DNA of 64,000 nt from Planoprotostelium fungivorum (lineage: Eukaryota > Evosea > Variosea > Cavosteliida > Cavosteliaceae). This document shows positions 23,902-36,949 of this stretch, piece after piece (position 1 is the stretch's first letter; every line of letters starts with the position of its first letter). Below the pieces are notes generated by a model. The model had not been told where the DNA came from. It worked only from the letters and a program-made list of their open reading frames with translations, and made no database searches. A program made the translations under genes and the position numbers. The stretch is taken from NCBI GenBank assembly GCA_003024175.1, contig MDYQ01000202.1:1-64000 (forward strand). The letters run 5' to 3'.

Positions 23902-25101
23902 ATGCAGGGGCCGAAAGAGGATAGGATCGAGGAACAATCGATCACGATTGCACCCCCTCCTCAATCGACAGCCGCACAGCAGAAGACGGACTTTGAGAAG
24001 AGAAGATATGAGGCAATCATTGTGACCTCTTGGATCAGTCTCTCGGCAGCACTCATCCTCTTCAACAAGACGATTCTCACTTCGATGGGGTTCTCATTTC
24101 CAATCTTCTTGACAACATTTCACCTTCTATATGCCACCGTCGCCACGCGGCTGATGAAATACTTCAATTCTCCTCTGCTGGCCGGAGTGGCAGATGTTCA
24201 GATGGATTGGAATCAATGGGCTAAAGGCGTCTTACCTATCGCCATATGCTTCTCTTCGGCTCTGATGTTATCAAACATGGCCATCACCTTTTTGAACATC
24301 TCCTTTATTCAGATCCTGAAGGTGAGCCTCAGCCTCCCTCGACCGACATTTGTCTCATATCTTCAGGCGTTCACTGTCGTGAGTGTCATGATCGTAGGTT
24401 GGCTCGCTGGCGTAGACAAATTGTCGCAGAGATCGATCATATGGGGTATTCTCGTTTCTCTCGGTGTCGCCACCGCTTCATACGGAGAACTCAATTTCAA
24501 CTTCTTGGGTGTCCTCCTTCAGATCGGTGCCGTCTTCTCAGAGGCCACACGTCTCGTCATGGTTCAGAAGCTTCTGTCATCTTTGAAGATGGGCCCAGTC
24601 GTAACTCTGTACTTCTTCGCCCCCGTAAGTCATTTTCACATCACCATCACGAAATCATCCATCATCACATCTCTTCCATCATCTCATCCTCCATCTAATC
24701 ACGTGCAGGTCTGCTTCGCTCTCAATCTCATCCCCCTCCTCCTCTTCGAAGGCCTCGGCGAGGCCGTCTACTACCTCCCCATCAAGGTCGGCTGGCCCGT
24801 CCTCTTCTTAAACGGCACCGTCGCCTTCGGTCTCAACATTGCCGTCGTCTTCTTAGTCAGTGCCACGTCGGGTCTCGGTCTAGTCCTGTGGGGTGTCTTA
24901 AAGGATGCACTCATCGTGGTGGGCTCCTCTTACTACTTTGGAAACACCGTGCCTGCCATCCAATACTTTGGATATGCTTGGGCTCTCACGTGTGTCTTTA
25001 TCTTGAAGTCGGAGGCCACAGTAAACCAGTGGAAGGAGTTGGCCATACAGAAGTGGAACAACTTCAACAGACCCGTGGAGAGGGAGGGGCCGACGGTATA
25101 A
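23902..25101 (+). CDS. Triose-phosphate-transporter (TPT/SLC35) family carrier
   Basis: ATG at 23902 (MQGPKEDRIEEQSITIAPPP); a polar cytosolic tail then about ten helices: AIIVTSWISLSAALILFNKT, FPIFLTTFHLLYATVATRLM, ICFSSALMLSNMAITFLNIS, AFTVVSVMIVGWLAGVDKL, IIWGILVSLGVATASYGEL and LNGTVAFGLNIAVVFLVS. 'NKTILTSMGFSFPIFLT' and LSNMAITFLNISFIQILK are hallmarks of the TPT/nucleotide-sugar transporter clade. Such carriers sit in Golgi, ER or plastid membranes; without a transit peptide and with this N-terminus, endomembrane is more likely. Two introns (24322-24366, 45 nt; 24625-24708, 84 nt) are multiples of three without in-frame stops, so the unspliced frame stays open to the stop at 25101. The substrate is not predictable. 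Confidence 0.85.
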   Translation: MQGPKEDRIEEQSITIAPPPQSTAAQQKTDFEKRRYEAIIVTSWISLSAALILFNKTILTSMGFSFPIFLTTFHLLYATVATRLMKYFNSPLLAGVADVQMDWNQWAKGVLPIAICFSSALMLSNMAITFLNISFIQILKVSLSLPRPTFVSYLQAFTVVSVMIVGWLAGVDKLSQRSIIWGILVSLGVATASYGELNFNFLGVLLQIGAVFSEATRLVMVQKLLSSLKMGPVVTLYFFAPVSHFHITITKSSIITSLPSSHPPSNHVQVCFALNLIPLLLFEGLGEAVYYLPIKVGWPVLFLNGTVAFGLNIAVVFLVSATSGLGLVLWGVLKDALIVVGSSYYFGNTVPAIQYFGYAWALTCVFILKSEATVNQWKELAIQKWNNFNRPVEREGPTV

Positions 25102-25298
25102 AGCATCGACTTGTATTCGGTTTGTTCGTCTTGTCTTGATAGAGGAGAGGGTCTGTAGATGTGTGTCCTTTTATCTGGCGTCGATGAAGGCGTGACCCAG
25201 TTACAAAAAAAAGGGAATCACGTGATAAAATGCAATTTATGAGTGGTCTACAACGAAGCCTGCGGTCACGCAACATCATCGAGAAAACAATACACATC

Positions 25299-26328
<1,030 letters not shown>

Positions 26329-27567
26329 ATCTCACAATGAAATCTTGACAAGACTCTTTCTCTCTCGTATCGAAAGATAGTCCCGTTACATCGGTTCTCT
26401 CCTTTTCTCTTTCAGCGTCATGGTCTGTGAAATCTGATGCCCACTTCGATGTAGCTGCTGGACAACGTGGTGGCGAGAATGTGAGACAACGTTGAGTCGC
26501 ATCTTCTATCCCTCGTGCATCATCTCCCTGCGGTGATCGCACCTAACGTAAGGTTCACTGACCATCGGGTCAAAGAAAAGTCAGGATGGGGAGTGAGATA
26601 GAGTACGAATGTTTCCTTCAGTGAAAGTCGCAATGTTCTGATGAATCACTTGGCTTGTGCTGTCTCCTCATGAGAATCTGTCCCTTGCCCCACAAGGGTC
26701 AATAGACTTTCCCTCGAATGTCAACACAGTCCACCTACGTGGCTATTCACACGTATCACTATGACGTCTTCTCACCTTTTACGAGAAAGACTGAATACCA
26801 TCTATAGATCTCACTTTGATTCAGATGAATCTCACCTCCGAATCAATGCTTTGGGCTTCATCGGGTGTTTGTCGAAATGAGAGGTTGAATGGCACGAAAT
26901 GACACGCTCAATCAGTCTATGTATCACGGTAACAAACGTGACATCTCTCGGTAAGCCTTCCGAAAAACCCACTTCTGTGCTTCGGGTTGCTAAACAGCTG
27001 GTTGACTCCAAGGGGGGACCACGAGGTTATTACCCTTCATTGCTCATTCTTCATCTGGTTCGCACCAGAAAGGCCATACGAGCTTTTAGCTCTTGTCTAG
27101 ACAATAGGGCCGTACCACTACCTTCAGCACACGCTGACCACTTCACACGATCGAGATGAAGGTAACCCCTGCAACAAGGCTGCGTTCTCCAGAGCTCGTA
27201 CACGACACGAAAGCCAAGAAGAGAAACAAGCTTAGCAGAGAGGGATCAGAATTCAGAGGATGACAATCTACTATGTAACTTTGCATCGAAACCGTCAGGT
27301 TCAGACGGACGCATCGTACCACCACATAAAGTTCATGTACATAGACGACAGTTTCTCTTCGTGTTTGTTTTGTGATCGTGTCGTTGCTTAACGAATTTTG
27401 AAGATGAGATGGGCTGGTTGTTTGTGGATTAGGATTCGGGGAATTTTGTGAGATGAGATCGTGCGACACATTGCGCGAGCGTATCAACAACGTGAGCATC
27501 ACCTCTATCATTCATCGAAGATTAACATACTCGGCGATCATCGACTTAATCTGTGTCAGAATCTAAA
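26329..27567. other. 1.2-kb gap without a supported protein gene
   Basis: No frame here has both a start and splice-consistent continuation. The longest plus frame (26899-27159) is not like any family I know. Three short inverted repeats lie side by side at 27054-27069, 27080-27092 and 27093-27104, which hints at a structured RNA or a remnant of one. The rest looks like the NDUFV2 3' flank and the promoter of the WD40 gene. Confidence 0.45.
27054..27104 (+). repeat. Three adjacent short hairpins in the intergenic gap
   Basis: TCTGG-TTCGCA-CCAGA, GAGCT-TTT-AGCTC and the palindrome TTGTCTAGACAA follow one another within 51 bp. The first resembles a T-arm, but no full tRNA cloverleaf or acceptor stem can be drawn around it. 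The strand is arbitrary. Confidence 0.45.
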
Positions 27568-29338
27568 ATGGATAATGGAAAGGAGCACGTAGAGGACGAC
27601 ATGAATGTGAGAGTTCTCCAACCTTTCTTTCACACTTGACTCAGCCATCACAGAGCCTGTCTGATGATGAAGAGCACGCCTTCATGGAAACTGAATCCGA
27701 GTTGGAGAGCATGGGAATCGGTATCATCGTAGAGAGAGAAGGAGAGGAAGAAGAAGAAGGTCAACAGGAGGCGTCGAACATGGAGGATGTAGATGATTCA
27801 GAATCCGCCTTCGAAGGCCACACAGATTCTGTCTATTCGGTTGACGTTGCCACGTTTAATGGAACTCAGATCGCTGCATCAGGCGGAGGTGATTCTGATT
27901 CTCCCTCCCGCTTCTGATCGATCGAAAGGTGATGACAAGGCCTTTCTCTGGGACATGAAGACGGGACAGACCATCAAAGAGTTCACCGGCCACACAGACA
28001 CCGTATCGTGCGTCAAGTTTAATGTTGCAGGAAACCTCTTGGCCACCGCTTCTTACGACTGCACCGTCAAAGTGTGGAACGTAGCCGATGGCACTCTGAT
28101 CAAATCGATAGAAGGTCCTTCAGAAGGTAACATCTCACATCTCTCGAACGTTTTCTCATGTATCACCACGTGATCTCCGTCTGAAACTGAGGAAAAGGTA
28201 TCGAATGGTTGACTTGGCACACAAAGGGTAACATCATCTTGGCCGGATCTTCTGATGCCAGTTGTTGGATGTGGACATCTGCCGGACAGTGCATGGGTTC
28301 TTTCCATGGACACGGAGGTGCCGTCAACACCGGTCTATTCACTTCAGACGGTGAGGCCATCTTATCCATCCGTTATAACATCCGTCACGAATGATTGTGA
28401 TGATTACGATGAATGACATCATGCAGGTAAGACCATCGTGACGGGTAGCAGTGATGCCACGGTGAGAGTGTGGGATCCAAAGACATCTCAATGCACACAC
28501 ACCTTCCAAGGTCAAATGTTCCACCAGGCCGACATCTTATCTCTCTCTTCCTCCCCTCAGAATCCAGCCATTCTCCTCACCGGTACGTTCTTCACCTTCA
28601 TCATCCATGACAATCGACGTGTTGTCTTCTATACAATAATCACATCTTCATCAGCGTGCGATGAAGAGATTAAATCATCTCGCAAATGAATTTATTTTTC
28701 TGATGAGGAGTGTAGGGTCTATGGATACGGGGTCCAAGTTGGTGAACGTAAGCAATGGAAAAATTTTGGGCTCTTTCGACGGTCACGAAGACGCCGTGGA
28801 GTCTGTCTCTCTCTGCGCCGCCTTCCCCTTCGCTGCTACAGGTGATTCATCTCTTCGCTCTATCTCACATGCACATATCTCGTGTGCATTTTAAATCGCA
28901 TTTTATTCTATTTTAATCGTTCGGATCGTGATGGATGTAGGCTCGCTGGACAAGAAGGTGAACGTATGGGACATCAACACGCTTCAACTCAGAACCTCCG
29001 GCCTGCACGAGGTGACATCATCATCTGCAACGCTGATGATGTCTGATATCCACACAGGAAGGAGTAGTCAAAGTGCAGTGGCATCCGACATCACCTCACA
29101 TCCTCTTGACTTCATCATTGGACAAATCGGTCAAGCTTTGGGACTGTAGAACGGGAGACAACGTAAAGACACTGAGAGGACACAAGAATGTCATCTTAGA
29201 TATGGCCATCACAGCGTGAGTGTTCGAACATCGAGATCGTCACGATGATGGGGTGCTGATGGAGAGGATAGGGATGGTAAATATGCAGTGACATCATCGG
29301 ATGACCAAGCCGCCCTGTTATACGCTTTAAATATCTGA
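27568..29338 (+). CDS. AAMP: AAMP/Sqt1-type WD40 repeat protein
   Basis: ATG at 27568 (MDNGKEHVEDDMN), intron, then a strongly acidic N-terminal segment (EREGEEEEEGQQEA) typical of AAMP and yeast Sqt1. Eight WD-type blades follow: AFEGHTDSVYSVDVATF, DDKAFLWDMKTGQTI, FTGHTDTVSCVKF, DCTVKVWNVADGTL, IEWLTWHTKGNIILAGSSD with ASCWMWTSAGQCM, DATVRVWDPKTSQC, SFDGHEDAVESVSLC, KKVNVWDINTLQLR and KSVKLWDCRTGDNV. It ends QAALLYALNI-stop at 29338. The 'W..WH..G..LLAGS.D...WMW' blade is the best family marker. Sqt1 chaperones ribosomal protein uL16 (Rpl10); animal AAMP is also linked to migration. At least eight introns. Cytosolic; a ribosome-assembly role is likely by family. Confidence 0.85.
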
Positions 29339-29739
29339 GAAGGACAAGACTGTTGAGAATGAATGGAAGAAGAAATGAAAGGATGTTCGCGGTTGAATGT
29401 ATTTTATGAAACGAGATGTACAAGGCATTTTGACTCTGTTGTCGTACCATCACAGCACACCATTCGTTCAATGTTACCTGCCAATTTTTCACATGTGATG
29501 GAACAGAATTGCACATCAACAGCCTTAATGCTACGCGCGCATGGCATTAAATGGACACGAACAGTGATTTAGAAGAAGGGTTCAATGAAATGGATTGGGT
29601 GGCTGCGAGGACTTTCTATGAATGAAATCGCGTTGATGCGCACCATTTTTTCTTCCCGCGAACAACCCCAGCTCAAGATCTCCCTGCATCTCCTTCAGGA
29701 CACCACCTTCCTCTACGTGCAACCAGAAAGCTCGTAGAC
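29339..29739. other. Intergenic, AAMP to VPS4
   Basis: These 401 bp hold the AAMP 3' end and the VPS4 promoter. A TTCTTCCCGCGAA stretch (29650-29662) resembles an E2F-type site, but one loose match is weak. No gene seen. Confidence 0.4.
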
Positions 29740-31441
<1,702 letters not shown>

Positions 31442-31652
31442 GTATATAAAGAAGTGTGTGAGACTTGTGAATGAGATGTGATGTCATGATGGAGGAAAAA
31501 AGTTTAAATGGGAATTAGAAAATGATATTTGACTTGTAGAGGAAGAGAAGACAGACACACGCCTCATCATCTTCCGCATCGAGTGTCAGGGAGGTCAAGG
31601 TGACAGAAGGAACGTGTGAACCCTCTGACTGGAGGAATAGAGAGCTTGAGAT

Positions 31653-32307
31653 ATGTCAGACGATCCTTCCATTCAATACCATCAACTGCTGGAGCAGTTC
31701 TTCACCGCATTTGCGGCTGGAAAGCATCATGAGATGGTGGCTCTTACCGATGAAACACAAGTCGAACTATCTGATCCGATATATGAGTGTCTAAAGGGCC
31801 CCGAAGTGGCCGGTCTGTGGCGTTACTGGTCCACTAGACCCGGATTCCACCTCACATGCGATGATGTCTCTGTTGAAGAACATGACATAACAGGTGCCCT
31901 CGTTGACATCTGCTATCATCTGATATCCAAATAGTTCGAAAGAATCCCCTCTTCGGTGGTTACAATCGTCGAAAAGACACAACGGCACAAGTGACCACCA
32001 AGTTGGTCGGTGTCGCCATCTTCGATCTCAGTTACTTGGAGAAAGACAAAAAGTTGAGCAACCACATCGAGGCTTCTTTCGAATTCAAAGACGGGAAGAT
32101 CATCAGCATCGCTCACAAATTCGACCCATGGACCTGGGCTTCTCAGGTGATTGCACACTCGAACATGTTGTTCATCTGTATCATGTTGGTTGACGCATGT
32201 TTTAGACGCAAGGTTTGAGTGGCTCCATCTTGGGCTGGACTGGCACGGTTCAAGCACAGAGCCAGGCGGCTGCCTTGAAAGAGCTGCACGACTTCATGAA
32301 GATATAA
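31653..32307 (+). CDS. NTF2-like/SnoaL-like fold protein
   Basis: ATG at 31653 (MSDDPSIQYHQLLEQFFTAF). Three exons give about 175 residues: AFAAGKHHEMVALTDETQVE, GPEVAGLWRYWSTRPGF, then FELKD-type strands ASFEFKDGKIISIAHKFDPW with TWASQ, and TQGLSGSILGWTGTVQAQSQ before ELHDFMKI-stop at 32307. 'EFKDGKI...H.D.FD.W.W..QALG..G..LGWT' is a common signature of the SnoaL/NTF2-like family of small cone-shaped proteins, many of bacterial type. Here the usual acidic residue after the His is replaced by Lys (HKF). Activity is unknown; these folds include isomerases, hydrolases and non-enzymes. Cytosolic. Confidence 0.7.
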
Positions 32308-32612
32308 TGTACTAATTCATCCATCAATCTGGTCTCTCTTCTGTTCGTCTAGTTTACCTCTGTTCATATCTATACAGCTGATGTTGATTGAGGATGATCA
32401 ATCAAACATTTTCCATGCCGTCGTCTTTGACCTTTCGTGAATTGTCTGTGCAATGACGACTTACAAAGAGTTTCAGAATGAATAGAAGTGACGTCGCTCG
32501 CCAGTCTCAGATGGAAGACGCTCGATGAACAAAGTACGAAGAACAAAATCAAAAGGAGATCTCGCCCAAATTTTTGGACCGACGAAGGCGTCACATTACA
32601 GAATCAAGAGAC
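32308..32612. other. Intergenic, NTF2-like to NmrA-like
   Basis: 305 bp with no supported gene. Contains the 3' end of the NTF2-like gene and the promoter of the reductase. Confidence 0.4.
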
Positions 32613-34041
32613 ATGAGTTTGACTAAAGTAGGAGTGATAGGAGGTAGAGGGAACATTTGTGAGAAAATGGTTCACACGTGAATAGGTTCGGGCAATCTAG
32701 GTAGAGAGATCGTCAGAGCACTTCTGGACAACAAGCATTTCAAAGAGGTACGTGTTAGTTTCATCTCATCTTATGATGAATAATGGTTCAAGGTCTACGT
32801 CTTTACCAGAAGTGATACGGTGGCGGTGAGCAGACATCGTCGAATATGATTGAAGGATTTACGATAATTAGAAAGGACAGAAGAGCGACTTGTTGAAAGA
32901 GTTTGAATCGAAAGGTGGAGTCTGATGCACGAATCGTTCACACGGTGATCTCACGATGATCGCAGGAGCCAAGATCCACGAGATCGATTATACAGACGAG
33001 AAGCAATTGAAAGAAGGTTTCACTCTTCTGAACGGAGGCATCATCATCTCGTTAGCCCCCTCCTTCGCCCCAGCAGATATAGACACCCAGAAGAAGCACA
33101 TCGATACCGCCGTACAATGCGGTGTGAAGAGGTGACATCATCTCGCATGTAAACGACTCAACTCATCAGGTGGGTCCCAAATGAATTTGGGACGGCTCCA
33201 GCTCACCCACCCATCTCTGCTTTTCAAGATGCAAGGATCAAGGTGCGTCACATTTATTCTATTTTATAGTTTGGGGTAGGAGGTCGATGGACCTGACTCG
33301 TTGTAGATCAAAGATCACCTGGAGACGGTGAAGGATGTGATGAGCCACACCTTCTTTTTCGTTGGTTATTTCAATGAATTCATCACGCAGAGGTCTGGTT
33401 TCGGCTTCAGCTTAGAGGACAAGACGGCCGATCTCGAAGCAGGTAACCCATCACATCACTCTGATCTTCATCATCTCATGGATACCTTCTCTCCGCATCA
33501 CCATCATCATGATCGGCGATCGTGATGACACGATGAACAGGAGGCGAGCAATACGTCAGTTGGACGACGAGACCAGACATCGGTAGATTCGTCGCCTCCG
33601 CCTTATCCCATCCAAAGAGTGAGAATGCAGAGGTCAGAGTCTGTGGTGACGTCAAGAGAATGATCGACGTGGTACATCTCTTCGAGAGAGAGTTGGGTGA
33701 GTCACATCTAAACGAACACAAACATCCATTCTAAGACGTTCAACAAAGGTACGACATTCACGCTTCACAAATACAGCGTAGAAGAGAGCAGACAGAGATA
33801 TAAGGAGAAGAAGTGCAGTGTCTTCGCCTTGACTTGTGCGGAAGATAAAGCGTACGTGGGGCGCTCTCCCTTCTCTCGTGAGATTCCATTTCGATGATAG
33901 AGATCGTGACCTTCTTCAGGGGAGGAGGATCTGAAGAAGGTGTCCGGTTTAGACAACGAATGGTGTCAAGATTTCGCGCAACGGACGATCGAAGACAATG
34001 TGAAGGAGAAGGCAGAAGAGATGAAGAAGGCTTCTCTATAG
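32613..34041 (+). CDS. NmrA-like NAD(P)-binding protein (isoflavone-reductase-like)
   Basis: ATG at 32613: MSLTKVGVIGG, intron, SGNLGREIVRALLDNKHF. The joined GGSGNLG is the dinucleotide-binding glycine loop of atypical short-chain dehydrogenases. Then VYVFTRSDTV, KIHEIDYTDEKQLKEGFTLL, IIISLAPSFAPADIDTQKKH, AVQCGVKRWVPNEFGTAPAH (the conserved 'G.KR..PSEFG' of the NmrA/PCBER group, here PNEFG), FFVGYFNEFI, and a C-terminal substrate lobe ending KAEEMKKASL-stop at 34041. Nine or so introns of 35-90 nt. Family members either reduce small phenolics or sense the NADP/NADPH ratio; this one cannot be assigned. The intron before IKIKDHLETVKDV ends in CGTTGTAG, so the shared intron motif forms the acceptor. 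Confidence 0.82.
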
Positions 34042-34145
34042 AGGTTTATCTATGGCTTATCTATAAAGGTTGAACTATCTATAAAGGCTTATCTATCAAG
34101 GCTTATCTATAGAGGGTTATCAATAGAGGCTTCTCTTTATAAGAC
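34031..34145. repeat. Imperfect tandem repeat of CTTATCTATAAAGG-like units
   Basis: Six or so degenerate 17-20 bp units with the core (G)CTT(A/C)TCTATA(A/G)AGG begin inside the last codons of the NmrA-like gene and run through its 3' flank. The array is AT-rich compared with its surroundings. It may form the poly(A) region of the transcript. Confidence 0.7.
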
Positions 34146-34221
34146 AAAGGAGAGAAAGAGAAAGAGGGAAGTTTAATTTGTCGTTTTATAGTCAATAGTA
34201 GTTCTATACACGCACGTACGC

Positions 34222-35503
34222 TCACTTACGCGTGAATTTGCTGAATTTAGAACTCTTCTCTGTCCATGTCGTGAGTCTACAACGCTTCGTTTGTCTACAC
34301 TCACTCGCGCTGGTGCTGCGACCGGTTCTCTTCATTGAGATGGGGAGATCATCCTCCTCATCCAATTGCATGTATCTCTCAAAGACTCTCTTCTTACGTA
34401 GGATGAGAATGCCAAGCAGGATGGTCTGGTCATTCATCAGTCGAACGATGAAACAGAAAGGATATAGAGATGAATTGAATGGATGATGCAGAGGTGAGAT
34501 TGATATAAGATGAGATGGAGAGAAGGATATTGAGATAAGGAATGTTAAATGTTTCTCTTATTTGAGAGATGATAGTAATAGTTATAACATTGGTTTCGAT
34601 TCTCTGTGTCGTCAGACTCACCGATACAAGGAACATGGCGGCATCCACTAGAACGACCATGATGAACATGAGCATGTCACAGTCGAAGCCCTTGAGCGGT
34701 CCGTAGTCGTAGCACCATGCGGCAGACACACGTAACGTCTGTCCATCGGCGATGATCATGATGAACCAGAGAGCCATCAGACCGATGACGGGGATCATGA
34801 GGTGAGTTCGAGTCAAAGACAATCGATCATGTTCCGTGATGTGAAATGATGGAAAAGGATATGAATTTGAGAACTCTTCGGGGGTCCTGCCAGATACCTG
34901 CGGAGTCGCTGGCCACAGAACGAGCACCCAGAACACCGACGAGAATCCACGAGACGATGAAGGAAATGAAACTCGTGATGGCTCTCCATGCCGTGATTCC
35001 CTTGGGCCAAGCACAGTATTGATATCTATCCTCTCGATGAGAACGATGGAGAGGAGAAGATGGATCGAGACGTACCGGTACCGATCATTGGCCGAGGTGT
35101 TGAAGAATTTGAAGCGGAGTGGACGATTTCCCTCTAACCAACTGGTGTTGCTACAGTCCGTGTTTGGGAAATTGTATCCATAGTGTTCGATGGATGGGCT
35201 GGGGAAGTTTTCACCCACATTGGGGAAATTGTCTTGGACGATGGAAGCGACGAAGATAACGATTGAGCCGACCTTTAAAGAATCAGAACGTCGTCTCGAG
35301 AGTTGAAATGGGAGCGGATTTGTGTCTTGATGCGGTTGACTCACAATCAGAGATATCAGAACGAAAACGGTGAGAATGATGAGAATCCAGTGGATGGAGC
35401 GAAAAATCGTCCTCTTAACGCCAGTCCAGTTGACCATGTCGTCGGCTTTTTGTTCGTGATGTGCTGGCGGTTTGTGTTTTTTTTCCAGACATTTATTTTT
35501 CAT
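34222..35503 (-). CDS. Multi-pass membrane protein, unidentified
   Basis: Minus strand. ATG at 35503 (MKNKCLEKKHKPPAHHEQKA) or, less likely, 35438 (MVNWTGVKRTIFRSIHWILI). Helices seen: SIHWILIILTVFVLISLIV; VGSIVIFVASIVQ; a luminal loop with Cys and N-glycosylation sites (NTDCSNTSWLEGN, NTSAND); ITAWRAITSFISFIVSWIL with VGVLGARSVA; LMIPVIGLMALWFIMIIADG; and MLMFIMVVLVDAAMFLVS. The cytosolic tail is LILRKKRVFERYMQLDEEDD and then EKSSKFSKFTRK-stop at 34222. Five to six helices with an extracellular loop between the second and third. No family recognised. The last intron (about 34258-34302) contains CGTTGTAGA in the sense direction. Confidence 0.65.
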
Positions 35504-35803
35504 ATTTTCTCTTTTCGCTGAAACACACACACCAGCCCCGAGCCTCTTACATGACTCATCTTCTCTGTATTCTGCATCGATTTTTCATAGACGAAGAGAT
35601 AGGACGCGAGAGCATTAACGATAGAGTATAGTCCATAGAGAGCTGCTTCGTCTCTGACTTTGACGAGCTTTATATCTGACTTCCAGCCCCCTTCTATCTC
35701 ATAGCAACCCACACATCCTCCCTCCTCTCTTCTCCTTCTCATCCACCCCTCTCATGACGACACCTTCATCATCTTCGATTCTTTATCTCCTCCCATCTCT
35801 TCA
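35504..35803. other. Intergenic spacer between two minus-strand genes
   Basis: 300 bp with pyrimidine-rich plus strand; it should contain the promoter of the membrane-protein gene and the GST 3' end. No gene seen. Confidence 0.4.
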
Positions 35804-36875
35804 TCACGCCTTCGCATAAGCATACTCCCCTCCCTTCTGCAACGCCTTCTGATATGCCTCCCTCTCACGTATCCTCTTCAGAAAGGCATCACAATTTGGA
35901 TACTTCTCTGCAGGCAACCTCCCGATCGCCCTCGCTGCCTCCACGGGAAAACTCATCATCACATCGGCCCCAGTCATGTTATCGCCCACCAGCCACGTGC
36001 TCTTGTCTAATTCCCTCTCGACGTAATCCATGACCTTCTTGATCTCTGGATAGAGGTAACCTCTTCTAACGGTGGCAAAGAGGCCGTAGACGATGGGGTA
36101 GATGAGGTAGGGAGATTGCTTCTGGATGGTGTCGAAGACGAGCAGCTGGACGAGGTGAGTGACGGCGCTCGCTTCGGAGAAATGCATCCAGTAGTTGTAT
36201 CTGATGGAGGTGAGGGATGTGATGTCGGATGCAAATGGGATGGAGATCATCGCGTTCGATGATGGATTCTCGTTGATGAGACGATGTGTTCGATTCTCTC
36301 ATGTTGGATGAAAAAGAGAATTTGATCGATGAAGGATGATGCACGAGATGGAGATGCATGATGATGAGAGAAGTGATCACCTCTGGTACTCGGGCGTGTT
36401 TCGCTTTGGAATGAACTTTCCTCCTCCGTATTTGTCGATGAGAAAGTCTACGATGCAGGCTGATTCGGTGACCACTTGGTCTCCGTCACTGATGGCGGGA
36501 GATTTACCCAAGGGATGGATCTGTCGCACGTTCATCTTCTATCCCTCTTCTCTTTCAAACATCAAGTGCAAGAGACGATTTGGCAGCTCCATGTCGATGA
36601 GAAATGTGATCACCTCTTTCAACTCGGCAGGTGCCATCTCATTCGCTTGTCTCTCGTAATGCTTGATGCTGTAGGGTAAGTCTACGACAAATCATCAGTC
36701 GACATCTCTTTGTGCGATAGACCCCACTCAATTCCTCCAAGAGCCAGAGGATCCTCTGTGACCTCGAGTCCTTCAGGTGATGAACGACAATGGAATGTGA
36801 TGCATCGACAGCTCTCCTCTTCTTCCTCCTCTCTTCTCGTTCTACGTTGAGATACCTCTTCTTCTCTTCCGGCAT
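35804..36875 (-). CDS. Glutathione S-transferase (Gtt1-like)
   Basis: Read on the minus strand. The N-terminal thioredoxin-fold part is IVVHHLKDSRSQRILWLLEE, then SIKHYERQANEMAPAELKEI with HPLGKSPAISDGD and VVTESACIVDFLIDKYGGG. The helical C-terminal domain is YNYWMHFSEASAVTHLVQLL, SPYLIYPIVYGLFATVRRGY, DKSTWLVGDNMTGADVMMSF and YPNCDAFLKRIREREAYQKA, ending YAYAKA-stop at 35804. 'LKEIHPLGKSPA' and TES (glutathione gamma-glutamyl contact) are as in yeast Gtt1 and bacterial homologues. The first exon is uncertain: the first in-frame ATG (36875) would add a charged 28-residue leader (MPEEKKRYLN...). Cytosolic or ER-associated detoxification by conjugation with glutathione. The arrestin gene starts only about 75 bp away on the other strand. 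Confidence 0.82.
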
Positions 36876-36949
36876 GTGTTTGTGTTGTGTCCCACACGGC
36901 TTTATATTTGTAGACCACCCTTTTGCGCACCTCGTCAGCACATCCGATT

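Noticed and set aside
27054-27069. tRNA T-arm TCTGG-TTCGCA-CCAGA
   Set aside because: The loop has six bases, and no acceptor, D or anticodon stem fits at the proper distances.
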